37,986 nucleotides of DNA from a virus. The stretch spans positions 1 through 37,986 of IMG/VR virus record IMGVR_UViG_3300042343_000772. One strand, given 5' to 3'. Under the pieces are notes generated by a model. That model saw only the letters and a program-made list of their open reading frames with translations. It ran no database searches and was not told the origin of the DNA. Within the stretch, counting starts at the first letter, position 1. Each line of letters starts with the position of its first letter. Made by a program: the position numbers and the translations under genes. This document shows positions 13,432 to 20,493 of this stretch, piece by piece.

Positions 13432-13776
13432 ATGAAAAAGCTTATTTTAGGACTAATGTTTGCAGGATTGATCGCTGGAGTTTGTGAGGCACGACCAAGA
13501 TACTATTCTAATAATGGTAATAAGGTTTATTCTTACACAAATAACTCATCTGGAAATAACTCAACAGCACAAGGTGTTGCGGAAATTATGGCATCAAGAG
13601 GAACTGTGGGTCATTTTGGTGGAAATTCTGGTTATGAAGGATGTGGTAGCGGATTTTCTCAGCAACAAGCATATGGGAATTGCTGTTTCGCTAATAGTGG
13701 CATGACAACAGTAGATGTTGGTTATGCTCAAGGCAAAGATGGAAGATGGTATTGTTGCCGACGATATTCTAGGTAA
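13432..13776 (+). CDS. Secreted Cys/Gly-rich protein with signal peptide, 114 aa
   Basis: AAGGAGGA is an ideal ribosome site. Residues 1-20 are a signal peptide (KK, hydrophobic core LILGLMFAGLIAG, VCEA cleavage region). The mature part has an Asn/Ser-rich linker, then AEIMASRGTVGHFGG, YEGCGSGFS and CCF/WYCCRRY. This pattern (ASRG-HFGG, EG-G-S, paired Cys, G--G-WYAC-RY) resembles an exported family I remember from planctomycete and phage genomes, function unknown. It ends before a GC-rich hairpin. Confidence 0.75.
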   Translation: MKKLILGLMFAGLIAGVCEARPRYYSNNGNKVYSYTNNSSGNNSTAQGVAEIMASRGTVGHFGGNSGYEGCGSGFSQQQAYGNCCFANSGMTTVDVGYAQGKDGRWYCCRRYSR

Positions 13777-13813
13777 TTTGTACTATCTAATCTATCAAGA
13801 TTGATTTGACTAA

Positions 13814-13846
13814 GGGGGGCTGCGGAGCATTTTTCCGTAGCCCCCT
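13814..13846 (+). terminator. GC-rich hairpin, probable terminator
   Basis: 13-bp stem: GGGGGGCTGCGGA (13814-13826) with TCCGTAGCCCCCT (13834-13846), two wobbles, 7-nt loop. It separates the secreted-protein gene from the next promoter. No U-run follows, so it may block read-through structurally, use Rho, or protect an RNA end. Confidence 0.65.
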
Positions 13847-13852
13847 AAAGTC

Positions 13853-13881
13853 TTGACAACGGATTGTCGATATGGTATACT
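13853..13881 (+). promoter_or_regulatory. Sigma70-type promoter
   Basis: TTGACA 13853-13858, 17-nt spacer, TATACT 13876-13881 preceded by TGG. TCGATA precedes the TGG, a displaced variant of the spacer motif. It drives 13906 onward. Confidence 0.75.
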
Positions 13882-13905
13882 AAAGAGAACCATTGGAGAT
13901 AATGT

Positions 13906-14181
13906 ATGAATACTATTGAGGCAATTTGGACGATTCAAAGTAGTTTGGTTGAAAAAGACAACACCATTAAGAATATGGAAGAAAGAAATTCTGCTCTAAC
14001 AAAAGTTGTGGCTGCTGTTAGATCAAATTTGGAACGTGCTATCAAGGGACATATTCCTCTTAATCAAGCAGTATACGACTCTGTTGACCTTTGCAGAGCA
14101 AACTTTAAATACATGGACTACAGTTCGGGTCAGATTAAACAAGACCCGCCACTGACCGAATCGGATAAGATTTTAAAATGA
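13906..14181 (+). CDS. Helical/coiled-coil protein, 91 aa
   Basis: TTGGAGA is about 9 nt upstream of the ATG. N-terminal coiled coil (EKDNTIKNMEERNSALTKVV), then VRSNLERAIKGHIPLNQAVYDS. First gene after the promoter. Function unknown. Confidence 0.65.
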   Translation: MNTIEAIWTIQSSLVEKDNTIKNMEERNSALTKVVAAVRSNLERAIKGHIPLNQAVYDSVDLCRANFKYMDYSSGQIKQDPPLTESDKILK

Positions 14182-14381
14182 AGAATAATGACCAATTAAA
14201 ACAATTTATCAGTGAAATAGGATTTGATAGAACACTTCAGTGTTTGATTGAAGTGCTTGATGATTCTATACATAATGAGAATATTATTCCTTTATGGAAA
14301 CTAAAGGTTGTCGAGTATCTGGAGCAGGCTTATGATGGGTACATGAACCCTGACAACGACCCATCATACGAAAATGCTTAA
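14178..14381 (+). CDS. Helical protein, 67 aa
   Basis: ATGA overlap. Pattern FDRTLQCLIEVLDD...WKLKVVEYLEQAYDGYM is all-helical. Similar helical proteins with an LxxAY end are common in phages, function unknown. Overlaps the zincin gene by 8 nt. Confidence 0.65.
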   Translation: MKNNDQLKQFISEIGFDRTLQCLIEVLDDSIHNENIIPLWKLKVVEYLEQAYDGYMNPDNDPSYENA

Positions 14382-14982
14382 AATAAAAAGTCAACCATAT
14401 AACAGCGTCTGGATAAGTGCCGATTCTCAAGAAGAATTGGGGCGAACTTTTATTCGTTTCCAAGAATATTATGAAAGTCCCAACCCGGATTTTAGAGGTA
14501 AAATATTCACATTAGGAATGGTACGACAGTGGTATTCTGTTCAATATGGTGCTGATACTTATCATCATGATTGGACAGGATTTAACTTTCCAAGTAGAAT
14601 ATTGCTTCCATTTAAGCAAGGACTATTTGATCCGTTAACTAGTGAAGAAATCGAGTTGTTAAATCTGTTTAAATATCGACATGATAACTTTTACATTATG
14701 GGCGCTCAAAATAACGCTACTTTAAGACATGAATTATCTCATGCTCTTTATGATTCTAATGAAAAATATAGGAACGAGATTGATTCTTACATTAAAAAGA
14801 ATAAAAGAGGACTAGCAAAAACAAGAAAGTATATTCTTGATAAAGGATACGCTGAAGAAGTCATAAATGATGAGTTGCAGGCTTATATTACAGATAATGA
14901 TGATCAAACTATTATAACCAATACTGATCCTAATATTATTTTAGGCATAAATAAAATATACAAGAAATATAGGAAGTCATAA
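14374..14982 (+). CDS. Putative zincin metallopeptidase-like protein, 202 aa
   Basis: RHELSHALYD contains a HExxH zinc motif (H119, E120, H123). E167 in INDELQAY is a good candidate for the third ligand, as in gluzincins. The N-terminal 110 residues (RTFIRFQEYYESPN, FTLGMVRQWYS, GFNFPSRILLPF) match no domain I know, and there is no signal peptide, so it should act in the cytosol or virion. Could also be a non-peptidase hydrolase. Upstream gene overlaps by 8 nt, downstream by one base. Confidence 0.7.
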   Translation: MLKIKSQPYNSVWISADSQEELGRTFIRFQEYYESPNPDFRGKIFTLGMVRQWYSVQYGADTYHHDWTGFNFPSRILLPFKQGLFDPLTSEEIELLNLFKYRHDNFYIMGAQNNATLRHELSHALYDSNEKYRNEIDSYIKKNKRGLAKTRKYILDKGYAEEVINDELQAYITDNDDQTIITNTDPNIILGINKIYKKYRKS

Positions 14983-15167
14983 TGATTGAAGATGAGGACT
15001 TTAGTGATGAAGAAAAAAGTTACCATGAATGGGTAAGTAAGAATCTCTCCTTTATCAGTCAAAATAAACAAAGTGTTAATGTTATGAAAAGATTATATTT
15101 GGAAGGTTTTGCTGCCGGATGGCAATACCGAAAAGAATATGACGCAAGAGAATGGCTACAAAAATGA
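14982..15167 (+). CDS. Hypothetical protein with GFAAGW motif, 61 aa
   Basis: Acidic N-terminus, then MKRLYLEGFAAGWQYRKEY, the same G-F/Y-x-x-G-W turn as the 2700 protein. Role unknown. Its 3' end overlaps the following gene. Confidence 0.65.
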   Translation: MIEDEDFSDEEKSYHEWVSKNLSFISQNKQSVNVMKRLYLEGFAAGWQYRKEYDAREWLQK

Positions 15168-15475
15168 GTCCAAATTATGATCCTGACTGGAATCCAGATG
15201 ACTATGATATGACTCTTAAATATGAGCCAATGGATCAATCTAAAATTTCTTTTATCCTAGCGATGTATCAAAAGGAACCAGTATTAGACTATATCAAACA
15301 GTTATGGAAACTTATTGATTATCAAAAACAAGAAATTTGGAAACAAAGAAAAGAAATTATCTCAGTCAAGCATAAAATAGCATGGAAACATTATGACAAA
15401 GAAATAGACTATGCTGATCCTGTAAATAGAGTCAATACTAATAAACCAAAACGTACAGATGAAATGGGTTGCTAA
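15152..15475 (+). CDS. Hypothetical protein, 107 aa
   Basis: ATG at 15152 follows AAGAGA; the ATG at 15164 (ATGA overlap) is equally plausible. The sequence begins with an Asp/Pro/Trp-rich segment (NYDPDWNPDDYDM), then a central helix with KQEIWKQRKEIISVKHKIAW. Not recognised. Confidence 0.62.
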   Translation: MATKMSPNYDPDWNPDDYDMTLKYEPMDQSKISFILAMYQKEPVLDYIKQLWKLIDYQKQEIWKQRKEIISVKHKIAWKHYDKEIDYADPVNRVNTNKPKRTDEMGC

Positions 15476-15730
15476 ATGTTTAAGATTACAGAAGTAAAAA
15501 GTTGGGCTAAAACTTGGGGTTATTCTATCATTAAAGAGAAAGATGATAGTGTTAATGGTGCTAGTTATTACTGGTGCAAAAACGACGATCCAAATGCTAC
15601 AGGAGTTGCTCTTAGTGTGAGTAAAGTTGCAACCGCTATTTATAATCATATGACTAATGATAAATATGTAGAACATCAAAAACAATATCAAGAGAAAAAA
15701 GATGATACAAAATTCTCAACAGCAGAATAA
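15476..15730 (+). CDS. Hypothetical protein, 84 aa
   Basis: Starts directly after the previous stop. KITEVKSWAKTWGYSIIKEKDDSVNGASYYW resembles phage proteins with a helix-WGY-strand pattern in which a residue set follows an HTH-like turn. The C-terminus is a Lys/Gln-rich helix. Overlaps the next gene by 29 nt. Function unknown. Confidence 0.65.
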   Translation: MFKITEVKSWAKTWGYSIIKEKDDSVNGASYYWCKNDDPNATGVALSVSKVATAIYNHMTNDKYVEHQKQYQEKKDDTKFSTAE

Positions 15731-15881
15731 TGATATTGAAAATCAATGTTTAGTACCAGTTGTTGTTACTGCTCCTATAATAAATGGTATAATTGGTGGA
15801 ATATCCAGTGTAATTACTGCTTATTTTTTTAAGCCAGTATGGGAAAAAATAACAAAATTATGGAAAAATAAGGATAAATAA
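15702..15881 (+). CDS. Small membrane protein, 59 aa
   Basis: AGAGAAAAAAG precedes the ATG. A polar N-terminus, a hydrophobic segment of about 25 residues (VPVVVTAPIINGIIGGISSV...) and a basic tail. It overlaps the previous gene, and thyX starts 1 nt after its stop. Holin-like in size, but no proof. Confidence 0.6.
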   Translation: MIQNSQQQNNDIENQCLVPVVVTAPIINGIIGGISSVITAYFFKPVWEKITKLWKNKDK

Positions 15882-16523
15882 ATGAGTCAAGTAAAATTAG
15901 TTAGTGTTACTCCAGATGCTGAAAAATTAATGGCCTATTGTGCGAGAGTAAGTAATCCGAATAATCAAAACAACGATAACTATGCTAAACTTTTAAAGTA
16001 TTGTATTGATCATAAGCATTTTTCCATATTCGAGCAAAGTTTTATGACTGTGGAAATTAATACAACTAGAGGTCTTGCTGCCCAAATTCTACGACATAGA
16101 TCGTTCACTTTTCAGGAGTTTAGTCAACGATATGCAGATGCGACATTATTGAGTGAAGAAATTCCATTATTTGAACTTCGTCGCCAAGACAATAAGAACA
16201 GACAGAATAGTATTGATGATATTGATCATGAAATAGTAGTTAAGTGGAATACTCAAATAAGAGAACATTTTTCAAAAGCAAAAGCGATATATGATAGCAT
16301 GATTAAAGACGGGGTGGCTAAAGAGTGTGCCAGATTTATACTGCCATTAGCAACTCCAACAAGACTTTATATGAGCGGAACAGTTCGTTCGTGGCTACAT
16401 TATATTGAATTACGTTCTGGTCATGGTACTCAAAAAGAACATATGATTATTGCTAATGAATGTAAGAAAATTTTTGTTGAACAATTTCCTACTATTGGAG
16501 AGGCATTAGGATGGACACTTTGA
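15882..16523 (+). CDS. thyX: Flavin-dependent thymidylate synthase ThyX
   Basis: 213 residues. The ThyX signature RHRx7S is present as RHRSFTFQEFS (71-81), with the preceding TTRGLAAQIL helix and the C-terminal SGTVRSWLHYIELR, which contains residues typically binding dUMP and FAD. ThyX makes dTMP from dUMP using methylene-tetrahydrofolate, NADPH and FAD. It is common in phages of hosts using ThyX, where it supplies thymidylate for replication. Length is normal. A nuclease-like gene overlaps its end by 13 nt. Confidence 0.97.
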   Translation: MSQVKLVSVTPDAEKLMAYCARVSNPNNQNNDNYAKLLKYCIDHKHFSIFEQSFMTVEINTTRGLAAQILRHRSFTFQEFSQRYADATLLSEEIPLFELRRQDNKNRQNSIDDIDHEIVVKWNTQIREHFSKAKAIYDSMIKDGVAKECARFILPLATPTRLYMSGTVRSWLHYIELRSGHGTQKEHMIIANECKKIFVEQFPTIGEALGWTL

Positions 16524-17041
16524 CCATTAATATTACTCCAGAGATTTATCAAGAAGCAGAACAACGTAATCTGTCTTATAAAAACAAATATGGAAATACT
16601 GGCACTCATAGATTAAACAAAGATCGTCAAAGAATGACGGGGTATCTAGCAGAAGCCAGTATTAGATCGTATTTTCCTCAACTAAATTATAGCGATAATG
16701 ATAATGTAGATTTCATAATTGATTCAATAACAATTGATTCAAAAGCACAAGGATGTAATACGAAACCATTAGATAATTATGTTGGAACACTTTATGAAGA
16801 ACAAAAAGCAAGAGATGTAGATTATTATGTTTTTAGTAGAATAAAAAATGATTTTACCATCGCATGGATATGTGGGGCTATTTCAAAAAAAGACTTTTTC
16901 GATCTTTCGACCTTAGTAAAGGCTGGAACGACCAATAATAATTTTACATACGATCAAAGTAGGTATGAGATACAATATAATAAATTAATAGATATCAAGT
17001 CATTTCTTAACCAGATTGGATCATATAATGAAACTGTTTAA
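16511..17041 (+). CDS. Putative PD-(D/E)XK-type nuclease, 176 aa
   Basis: The central part shows GYLAEASIRSYF (E48), then DNVDFIIDSITIDSKAQG with D67 and a D/S-K pair at 76-78. That is the E...D...(D/E)xK order of restriction-like nucleases. The N-terminal helix EIYQEAEQRN and R-rich stretch could contact DNA. A role in DNA degradation or recombination is inference. Start codon overlaps thyX. It could instead be a DNA-repair cofactor of this fold. Confidence 0.55.
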   Translation: MDTLTINITPEIYQEAEQRNLSYKNKYGNTGTHRLNKDRQRMTGYLAEASIRSYFPQLNYSDNDNVDFIIDSITIDSKAQGCNTKPLDNYVGTLYEEQKARDVDYYVFSRIKNDFTIAWICGAISKKDFFDLSTLVKAGTTNNNFTYDQSRYEIQYNKLIDIKSFLNQIGSYNETV

Positions 17042-17222
17042 TATTACTGCTCAGGTTTATAAGAATAATGATCTTTCAAAACAGAATCTATTAATAAATG
17101 AGGTTCACGATGGCTTGTCCTCTGAAGAAGCATTAAATAATTTTAAGCTTCATTTTCCTTCCATAGAATACTCTTTAGTAAAAATCCTATCTGTTGAACA
17201 AATTTCTAAAGTTTTTGCTTGA
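17028..17222 (+). CDS. Hypothetical protein, 64 aa
   Basis: Starts at 17028 inside the end of the nuclease-like gene. Pattern strand (FNITAQVY), loop, helix (SSEEALNNFKLHFP), strand, helix. Its stop overlaps the -35 box of the next promoter. Not recognised. Confidence 0.6.
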   Translation: MKLFNITAQVYKNNDLSKQNLLINEVHDGLSSEEALNNFKLHFPSIEYSLVKILSVEQISKVFA

Positions 17223-17247
17223 CTGTAGCCGATGCTTGTGGTATGCT
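17219..17247 (+). promoter_or_regulatory. Sigma70-type promoter with CCGATG spacer motif
   Basis: TTGACT 17219-17224, 17-nt spacer, TATGCT 17242-17247 with TGG before it. CCGATG at 17229-17234. It drives the UV-damage endonuclease gene. Confidence 0.78.
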
Positions 17248-17266
17248 GGTCAAAAACGAGGAAACT

Positions 17267-18178
17267 ATGCGTTACGGATTGTGTTGTATTTCGCTCAAAC
17301 TTAAAGAGCAGGGTATTGGTCATCAGACCATGACTTTTAAACGCTTCAATTCTCTGCCGCGAGAAGAAGCCATAGCAATACTTGGAGATAGGATTCTTAA
17401 TAATCTTATTACTACTCGTAAAACTATTGAGTTTTGCGGACAAAGTGACTATGTTTATCGTGTTAGTAGCGATATTTTTCCTCTCATTACTTATGATGAG
17501 GCTAATGTAAGTTTGGAAGATTTGCCAAACCATGATGAAATTCAAGATGAGTTTGATAATATTGCACAAAGCATTATTGATAGTAATGTAAGAGTTTCTG
17601 CACATCCTTCTGAATTTAACAGTTTGTCTAGTTTGACTCCTAGAGTTGTTGAAAAGACTATTACAGAATTGAATTTCTATAGTAGTTTTTTTGACAGAAT
17701 CGGACTGCCAGCAGATACTAATTCACCAATGAATCTTCATGTTCATAATAATAACGGAACCAGAGAAGAAATCTCTCGTCGTTTTTACGAAAACTTTAAG
17801 CGTCTTGATGAAAATTGTCAGACACGACTTACTATTGAAAATGATGATAAACTTAATTGCTGGAGCGTGAAAGAACTGGTTGATATTTTTCATCCTATTA
17901 CTCGCATCCCAATCTGTTTCGATTATCTGCATCATAAGTGTCATCCTAATAATTTGACAGAGTGTGAGGCTATTAATATGTGCTTTGACACTTGGCAAAC
18001 TCGTCCATTATTTCATTATAGTGAGAGTAGGCTTGGAAATAATCCAAGGGCTCATTCTGATTATTCAGAAAATGCTTTTAATACTTACGGACTAGAATTT
18101 GATGTGGACATGGAACTAAAAGCAAAAGACTTGGCTATAGAAAATCATATAGAAATTACTAAAGGGGTTGCAGTATGA
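17267..18178 (+). CDS. uvsE: UV damage endonuclease (UvsE/UVDE family)
   Basis: 303 residues; ATG 17267 is downstream of the promoter and follows CGAGGAA. The start RYGLCCISL matches the family's R-G-Y/L-C-x-S-L start. Internal motifs typical of this TIM-barrel repair nuclease include SAHPSEF, NLHVHNN, LTIENDDK, CFDYLHHKCH and HYSES. The His, Glu and Asp residues form the three-metal site. The enzyme nicks 5' to UV photoproducts (alternative excision repair), giving the phage genome protection from light damage. Length is normal. Confidence 0.93.
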   Translation: MRYGLCCISLKLKEQGIGHQTMTFKRFNSLPREEAIAILGDRILNNLITTRKTIEFCGQSDYVYRVSSDIFPLITYDEANVSLEDLPNHDEIQDEFDNIAQSIIDSNVRVSAHPSEFNSLSSLTPRVVEKTITELNFYSSFFDRIGLPADTNSPMNLHVHNNNGTREEISRRFYENFKRLDENCQTRLTIENDDKLNCWSVKELVDIFHPITRIPICFDYLHHKCHPNNLTECEAINMCFDTWQTRPLFHYSESRLGNNPRAHSDYSENAFNTYGLEFDVDMELKAKDLAIENHIEITKGVAV

Positions 18179-18324
18179 GTCATAATTTAATTTTAATCAC
18201 AGGACTAATTTATATCTGGGTGGCTTTTGAGCAAGGAATCTTGCACAAGAACTATGGTATGCTTATTACATATATTGGCTATGCTTTTGCAAATATCGGC
18301 TTATATATGTTAGCATCAAAATAA
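18175..18324 (+). CDS. Two-TM membrane protein, 49 aa
   Basis: ATGA overlap with uvsE. Hydrophobic segments at about 5-18 and 29-46. Not recognised; could be membrane-resident early protein. Confidence 0.6.
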   Translation: MSHNLILITGLIYIWVAFEQGILHKNYGMLITYIGYAFANIGLYMLASK

Positions 18325-18334
18325 GGACAAAACA

Positions 18335-18535
18335 ATGAAAGAACCAGTAAGAATAAAACTAACAGACTCCCCAGAAAATAAAAAAGTTAATCTAACTCCT
18401 TTACCTTCATTAGAAGATAAATATTTTGACAGAATGGATGATGATGTTTACATAAAACCATTGGAAATATATGAAGATAATCAACAAAACAATACGCAAA
18501 GCATATCAAAATTGGAATCCGAATCGTCTGATTAG
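18335..18535 (+). CDS. Hypothetical protein, 66 aa
   Basis: AAGGACA is 7 nt upstream. Acidic, Pro/Asn-rich and probably disordered. It overlaps the deaminase-like gene by 65 nt in another frame, unusually long for this genome, so either the start of the next gene or this gene's end may be mis-set. Confidence 0.5.
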   Translation: MKEPVRIKLTDSPENKKVNLTPLPSLEDKYFDRMDDDVYIKPLEIYEDNQQNNTQSISKLESESSD

Positions 18536-18929
18536 ATGCTACCACTATGCTGCCGCATTTGATGGAACCAAACTAATTTGTTTCACCCAAAACAACCCGA
18601 TTAAGACTCATACTGGTGCTTATAGAATCGGTGAAGATTTTAATCTGGAAAAATATAAGGAGTTCCCATATTATCATTCTGAATCTCGTCTTATTTCTAA
18701 ACTTTTGGATAAGTATAATACCATTGATTCTAATTGGTCAATTGTTGTATTGCGTATCAACCGAAAGGGACTTATTTTAGGAAGTAAACCTTGTAAAAAT
18801 TGTGATAAACTTCTTAATGCTGTAGGATTGAATAGTGTCTATTATAGTACCGACGATGGGAATTTTATTGACAGTGTTGGAAATTTGATTGAAGGCAACG
18901 AGTTGACAATGCCGATGGTTATGGTATAA
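18471..18929 (+). CDS. Cytidine-deaminase-fold protein
   Basis: 152 residues. Zinc-site motifs are YYHSESRL (H69, E71) and KPCKNC (C108, C111), the HxE...PCxxC pattern of the deaminase superfamily; the usual Ala is Ser. The strand order around YHYAAAFDGTKL and WSIVVLRINRKG supports the fold. Possible substrates are a free nucleotide/nucleoside (dCMP or pyrimidine salvage, fitting with thyX) or a nucleic-acid base. The start region overlaps 65 nt of another gene; no better ATG exists. A promoter lies in its 3' end. Confidence 0.72.
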   Translation: MKIINKTIRKAYQNWNPNRLIRCYHYAAAFDGTKLICFTQNNPIKTHTGAYRIGEDFNLEKYKEFPYYHSESRLISKLLDKYNTIDSNWSIVVLRINRKGLILGSKPCKNCDKLLNAVGLNSVYYSTDDGNFIDSVGNLIEGNELTMPMVMV

Positions 18930-18930
18930 T
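18903..18930 (+). promoter_or_regulatory. Sigma70-type promoter with CCGATG spacer motif
   Basis: TTGACA 18903-18908, 16-nt spacer, TATAAT 18925-18930 with ATGG before it. CCGATG at 18912-18917. It lies in the last codons of the deaminase-like gene and drives 18951. Confidence 0.8.
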
Positions 18931-18950
18931 CCGCTATACGGAGGCTACCT

Positions 18951-19169
18951 ATGAATTGTATTTATTGTCAAGAAAATGTTGGATTTGATCGCTACGAGTT
19001 TCTGGTTGAAACTGGTCGCAAAATGATTTGCAAGGATTGTAGTGTAGAAAATCGTGCTGTGGGATTTATGGATTGGGGACATAAAACTGCACCTAGTCTT
19101 GTTATGGTTCCCGCTAATGCTACACAAACTATTCGTAAACTTGATCGTGCCAACAGGAGAGCAAGATGA
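18951..19169 (+). CDS. Zinc-finger protein, 72 aa
   Basis: CGGAGG precedes the ATG. CIYC (3-6) and CKDC (26-29) form a treble-clef-type knuckle around RYEFLVETGRKM, and the C-terminus is Arg-rich (RKLDRANRRAR). Similar proteins with a GxMxxxHKxAPxLV middle occur in many phages without known role; probably DNA/RNA-binding. Confidence 0.75.
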   Translation: MNCIYCQENVGFDRYEFLVETGRKMICKDCSVENRAVGFMDWGHKTAPSLVMVPANATQTIRKLDRANRRAR

Positions 19170-19378
19170 AAAATAATATGACTTGGTTACAACTGTATAA
19201 CTTTCTTTATGAACGAGCAAACGATATTAATAATCCCGGCAGTTTTCCTTGGCAAGAAAATGTGCAAGTATTTGATTTTGAAACTCTAGAATATTATCCT
19301 ACTGATTTTATTCAAATGCCGGATAATAAAATTTCTTTGAGTATTGATACTTCTAACACAAATATGGAGACTGTTTAA
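19166..19378 (+). CDS. Hypothetical protein, 70 aa
   Basis: ATGA overlap. Sequence TWLQLYNFLYERANDINN then FPWQENVQVFDFETLEYY resembles a small phage family with a WQ-x-x-V-x-VFDxETxEYY core that precedes a -PxD-FI segment; unknown function. The 3' part is Ser/Thr/Asn-rich. Confidence 0.7.
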   Translation: MKNNMTWLQLYNFLYERANDINNPGSFPWQENVQVFDFETLEYYPTDFIQMPDNKISLSIDTSNTNMETV

Positions 19379-19379
19379 A

Positions 19380-19625
19380 ATGGATTTAGAAATTGAAAGC
19401 CTCTTGTTTAAGCAAGTTGAAAAGCCTAAAAATCATCTTATGACTAAGATTATTAATGTCTGGGAGAATCGCTATCGTATTAATGTTTATACTGAAATTT
19501 TTGATGAAACCATTCAACTAACCAAGCGTAAGATTAGTGCTAGTTATTTTTGTCATTATAGTTCCGGTAAACTAGAAATAAAGGATAGTCCAAATGGATC
19601 AGGAATTACAGCAACAACTATTTGA
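19380..19625 (+). CDS. Hypothetical protein, 81 aa
   Basis: Start at 19380, one nt after the previous stop, with TGGAGA upstream. Beta-rich with ENRYRINVYTEIFDETIQLTKRKISASYF. The overlap with the next gene is 32 nt. Role unknown. Confidence 0.62.
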   Translation: MDLEIESLLFKQVEKPKNHLMTKIINVWENRYRINVYTEIFDETIQLTKRKISASYFCHYSSGKLEIKDSPNGSGITATTI

Positions 19626-20007
19626 TAAATATCCAGACTTTTTCAGTAATAAAGATAAAAGTCCTATGGAAAGTTGTATGAGTATGGGTATAGAGTGCGG
19701 AAATGGATGGTATGATCTTATAAATTCAATTTGCCAGATAGTAGAGAGTCTTAATAAGAATATCAAAGATAGAAATAGACTTATTGCTGGTAACAATGAA
19801 ACAATTATTGATTTCAAATTTGATCAGATTAAAGAAAAGTTTGGCGGACTTAGGGCTTATTATTCTGGTGGAAATGATTACATTCGTGGTTTGGTTACTA
19901 TGGCTGAAACGATGAGTTATAAAATTTGTGAAGTTTGTGGGAATAAAGGAAAAGCAAATAAAAGTGGCTGGATTATCACACTTTGCGATGGCTGTAGAAA
20001 ATCTTAA
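19594..20007 (+). CDS. Conserved phage zinc-finger protein, 137 aa
   Basis: ECGNGWYDLINSIC, QIKEKFGGLRAYYS and the C-terminal CEVCGNKG...WIITLCDGC form a widespread phage family: a G-W-x-x-L-I helical part, the KEKFGGLR-Y motif, and a two-knuckle zinc ribbon. Function unknown, possibly DNA-associated. It is complete. Confidence 0.82.
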   Translation: MDQELQQQLFDKYPDFFSNKDKSPMESCMSMGIECGNGWYDLINSICQIVESLNKNIKDRNRLIAGNNETIIDFKFDQIKEKFGGLRAYYSGGNDYIRGLVTMAETMSYKICEVCGNKGKANKSGWIITLCDGCRKS

Positions 20008-20017
20008 AGAAACCGAC

Positions 20018-20045
20018 TTGACAACGCCGATAATCTTGTTATACT
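20018..20045 (+). promoter_or_regulatory. Sigma70-type promoter with CCGATA spacer motif
   Basis: TTGACA 20018-20023, 16-nt spacer, TATACT 20040-20045. CCGATA at 20027-20032. Drives the 20086 gene. Confidence 0.8.
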
Positions 20046-20085
20046 TGGAGCATAAGGCTTAACAAACGCACCGGAGATAAATAAA

Positions 20086-20493
20086 ATGGGTAAGGGACAA
20101 AAGGCTTGTGAGAATTGTGGTCAAACTACTGGCCCCCGTGCTTATGCGTGTAAGAAGTGTAATACTCCTTTCGTCTTTAAGGCAAAGAGTAAGGAACATA
20201 AAAATACAAGGGCTATCCAGAATGTTAATTGGCGTGAACTGGTAAAGGGAGATAGAATTAAGGTTGGTGGCGGGCCTTATTTTTTTAGCAAGGGGGAGTT
20301 TATCCCTATGGGCTATAGGGGTAAGTTTGTGGTTGAATCAGTAGATAAGAATGGTATTCTTGCTTGGGGCATTGACAAGAACGCTGGATTTGCACATATT
20401 TATATGGCTGGAGATATTCAGAATAAGGAAACTGGTGTTTGGAAAACCAAGCACAAGTTGATCAAATTGAAGCAGAGAGAGCAGGCCGTATGA
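20086..20493 (+). CDS. Zinc-ribbon protein with C-terminal domain, 135 aa
   Basis: CGGAGA lies about 8 nt upstream. CENCGQTTGPRAYACKKC (8-25) is a rubredoxin-like zinc ribbon, followed by a linker, then a beta domain (WRELVKGDRIKVGGGPYF, MGYRGKFVVESV, GFAHIYMAG). The KGDRIKV and GxYKV-type strands are typical of SH3-like barrels. The GC content and codon use (GGT, CGT, AAG) are higher than neighbours, suggesting strong expression. Role unknown; nucleic-acid binding likely. Confidence 0.75.
   Translation: MGKGQKACENCGQTTGPRAYACKKCNTPFVFKAKSKEHKNTRAIQNVNWRELVKGDRIKVGGGPYFFSKGEFIPMGYRGKFVVESVDKNGILAWGIDKNAGFAHIYMAGDIQNKETGVWKTKHKLIKLKQREQAV

Noticed and set aside
17690-17720. TTGACA inside the UV endonuclease gene as a promoter
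   Set aside because: The downstream -10 candidate (GATACT) is poor and no gene start follows.
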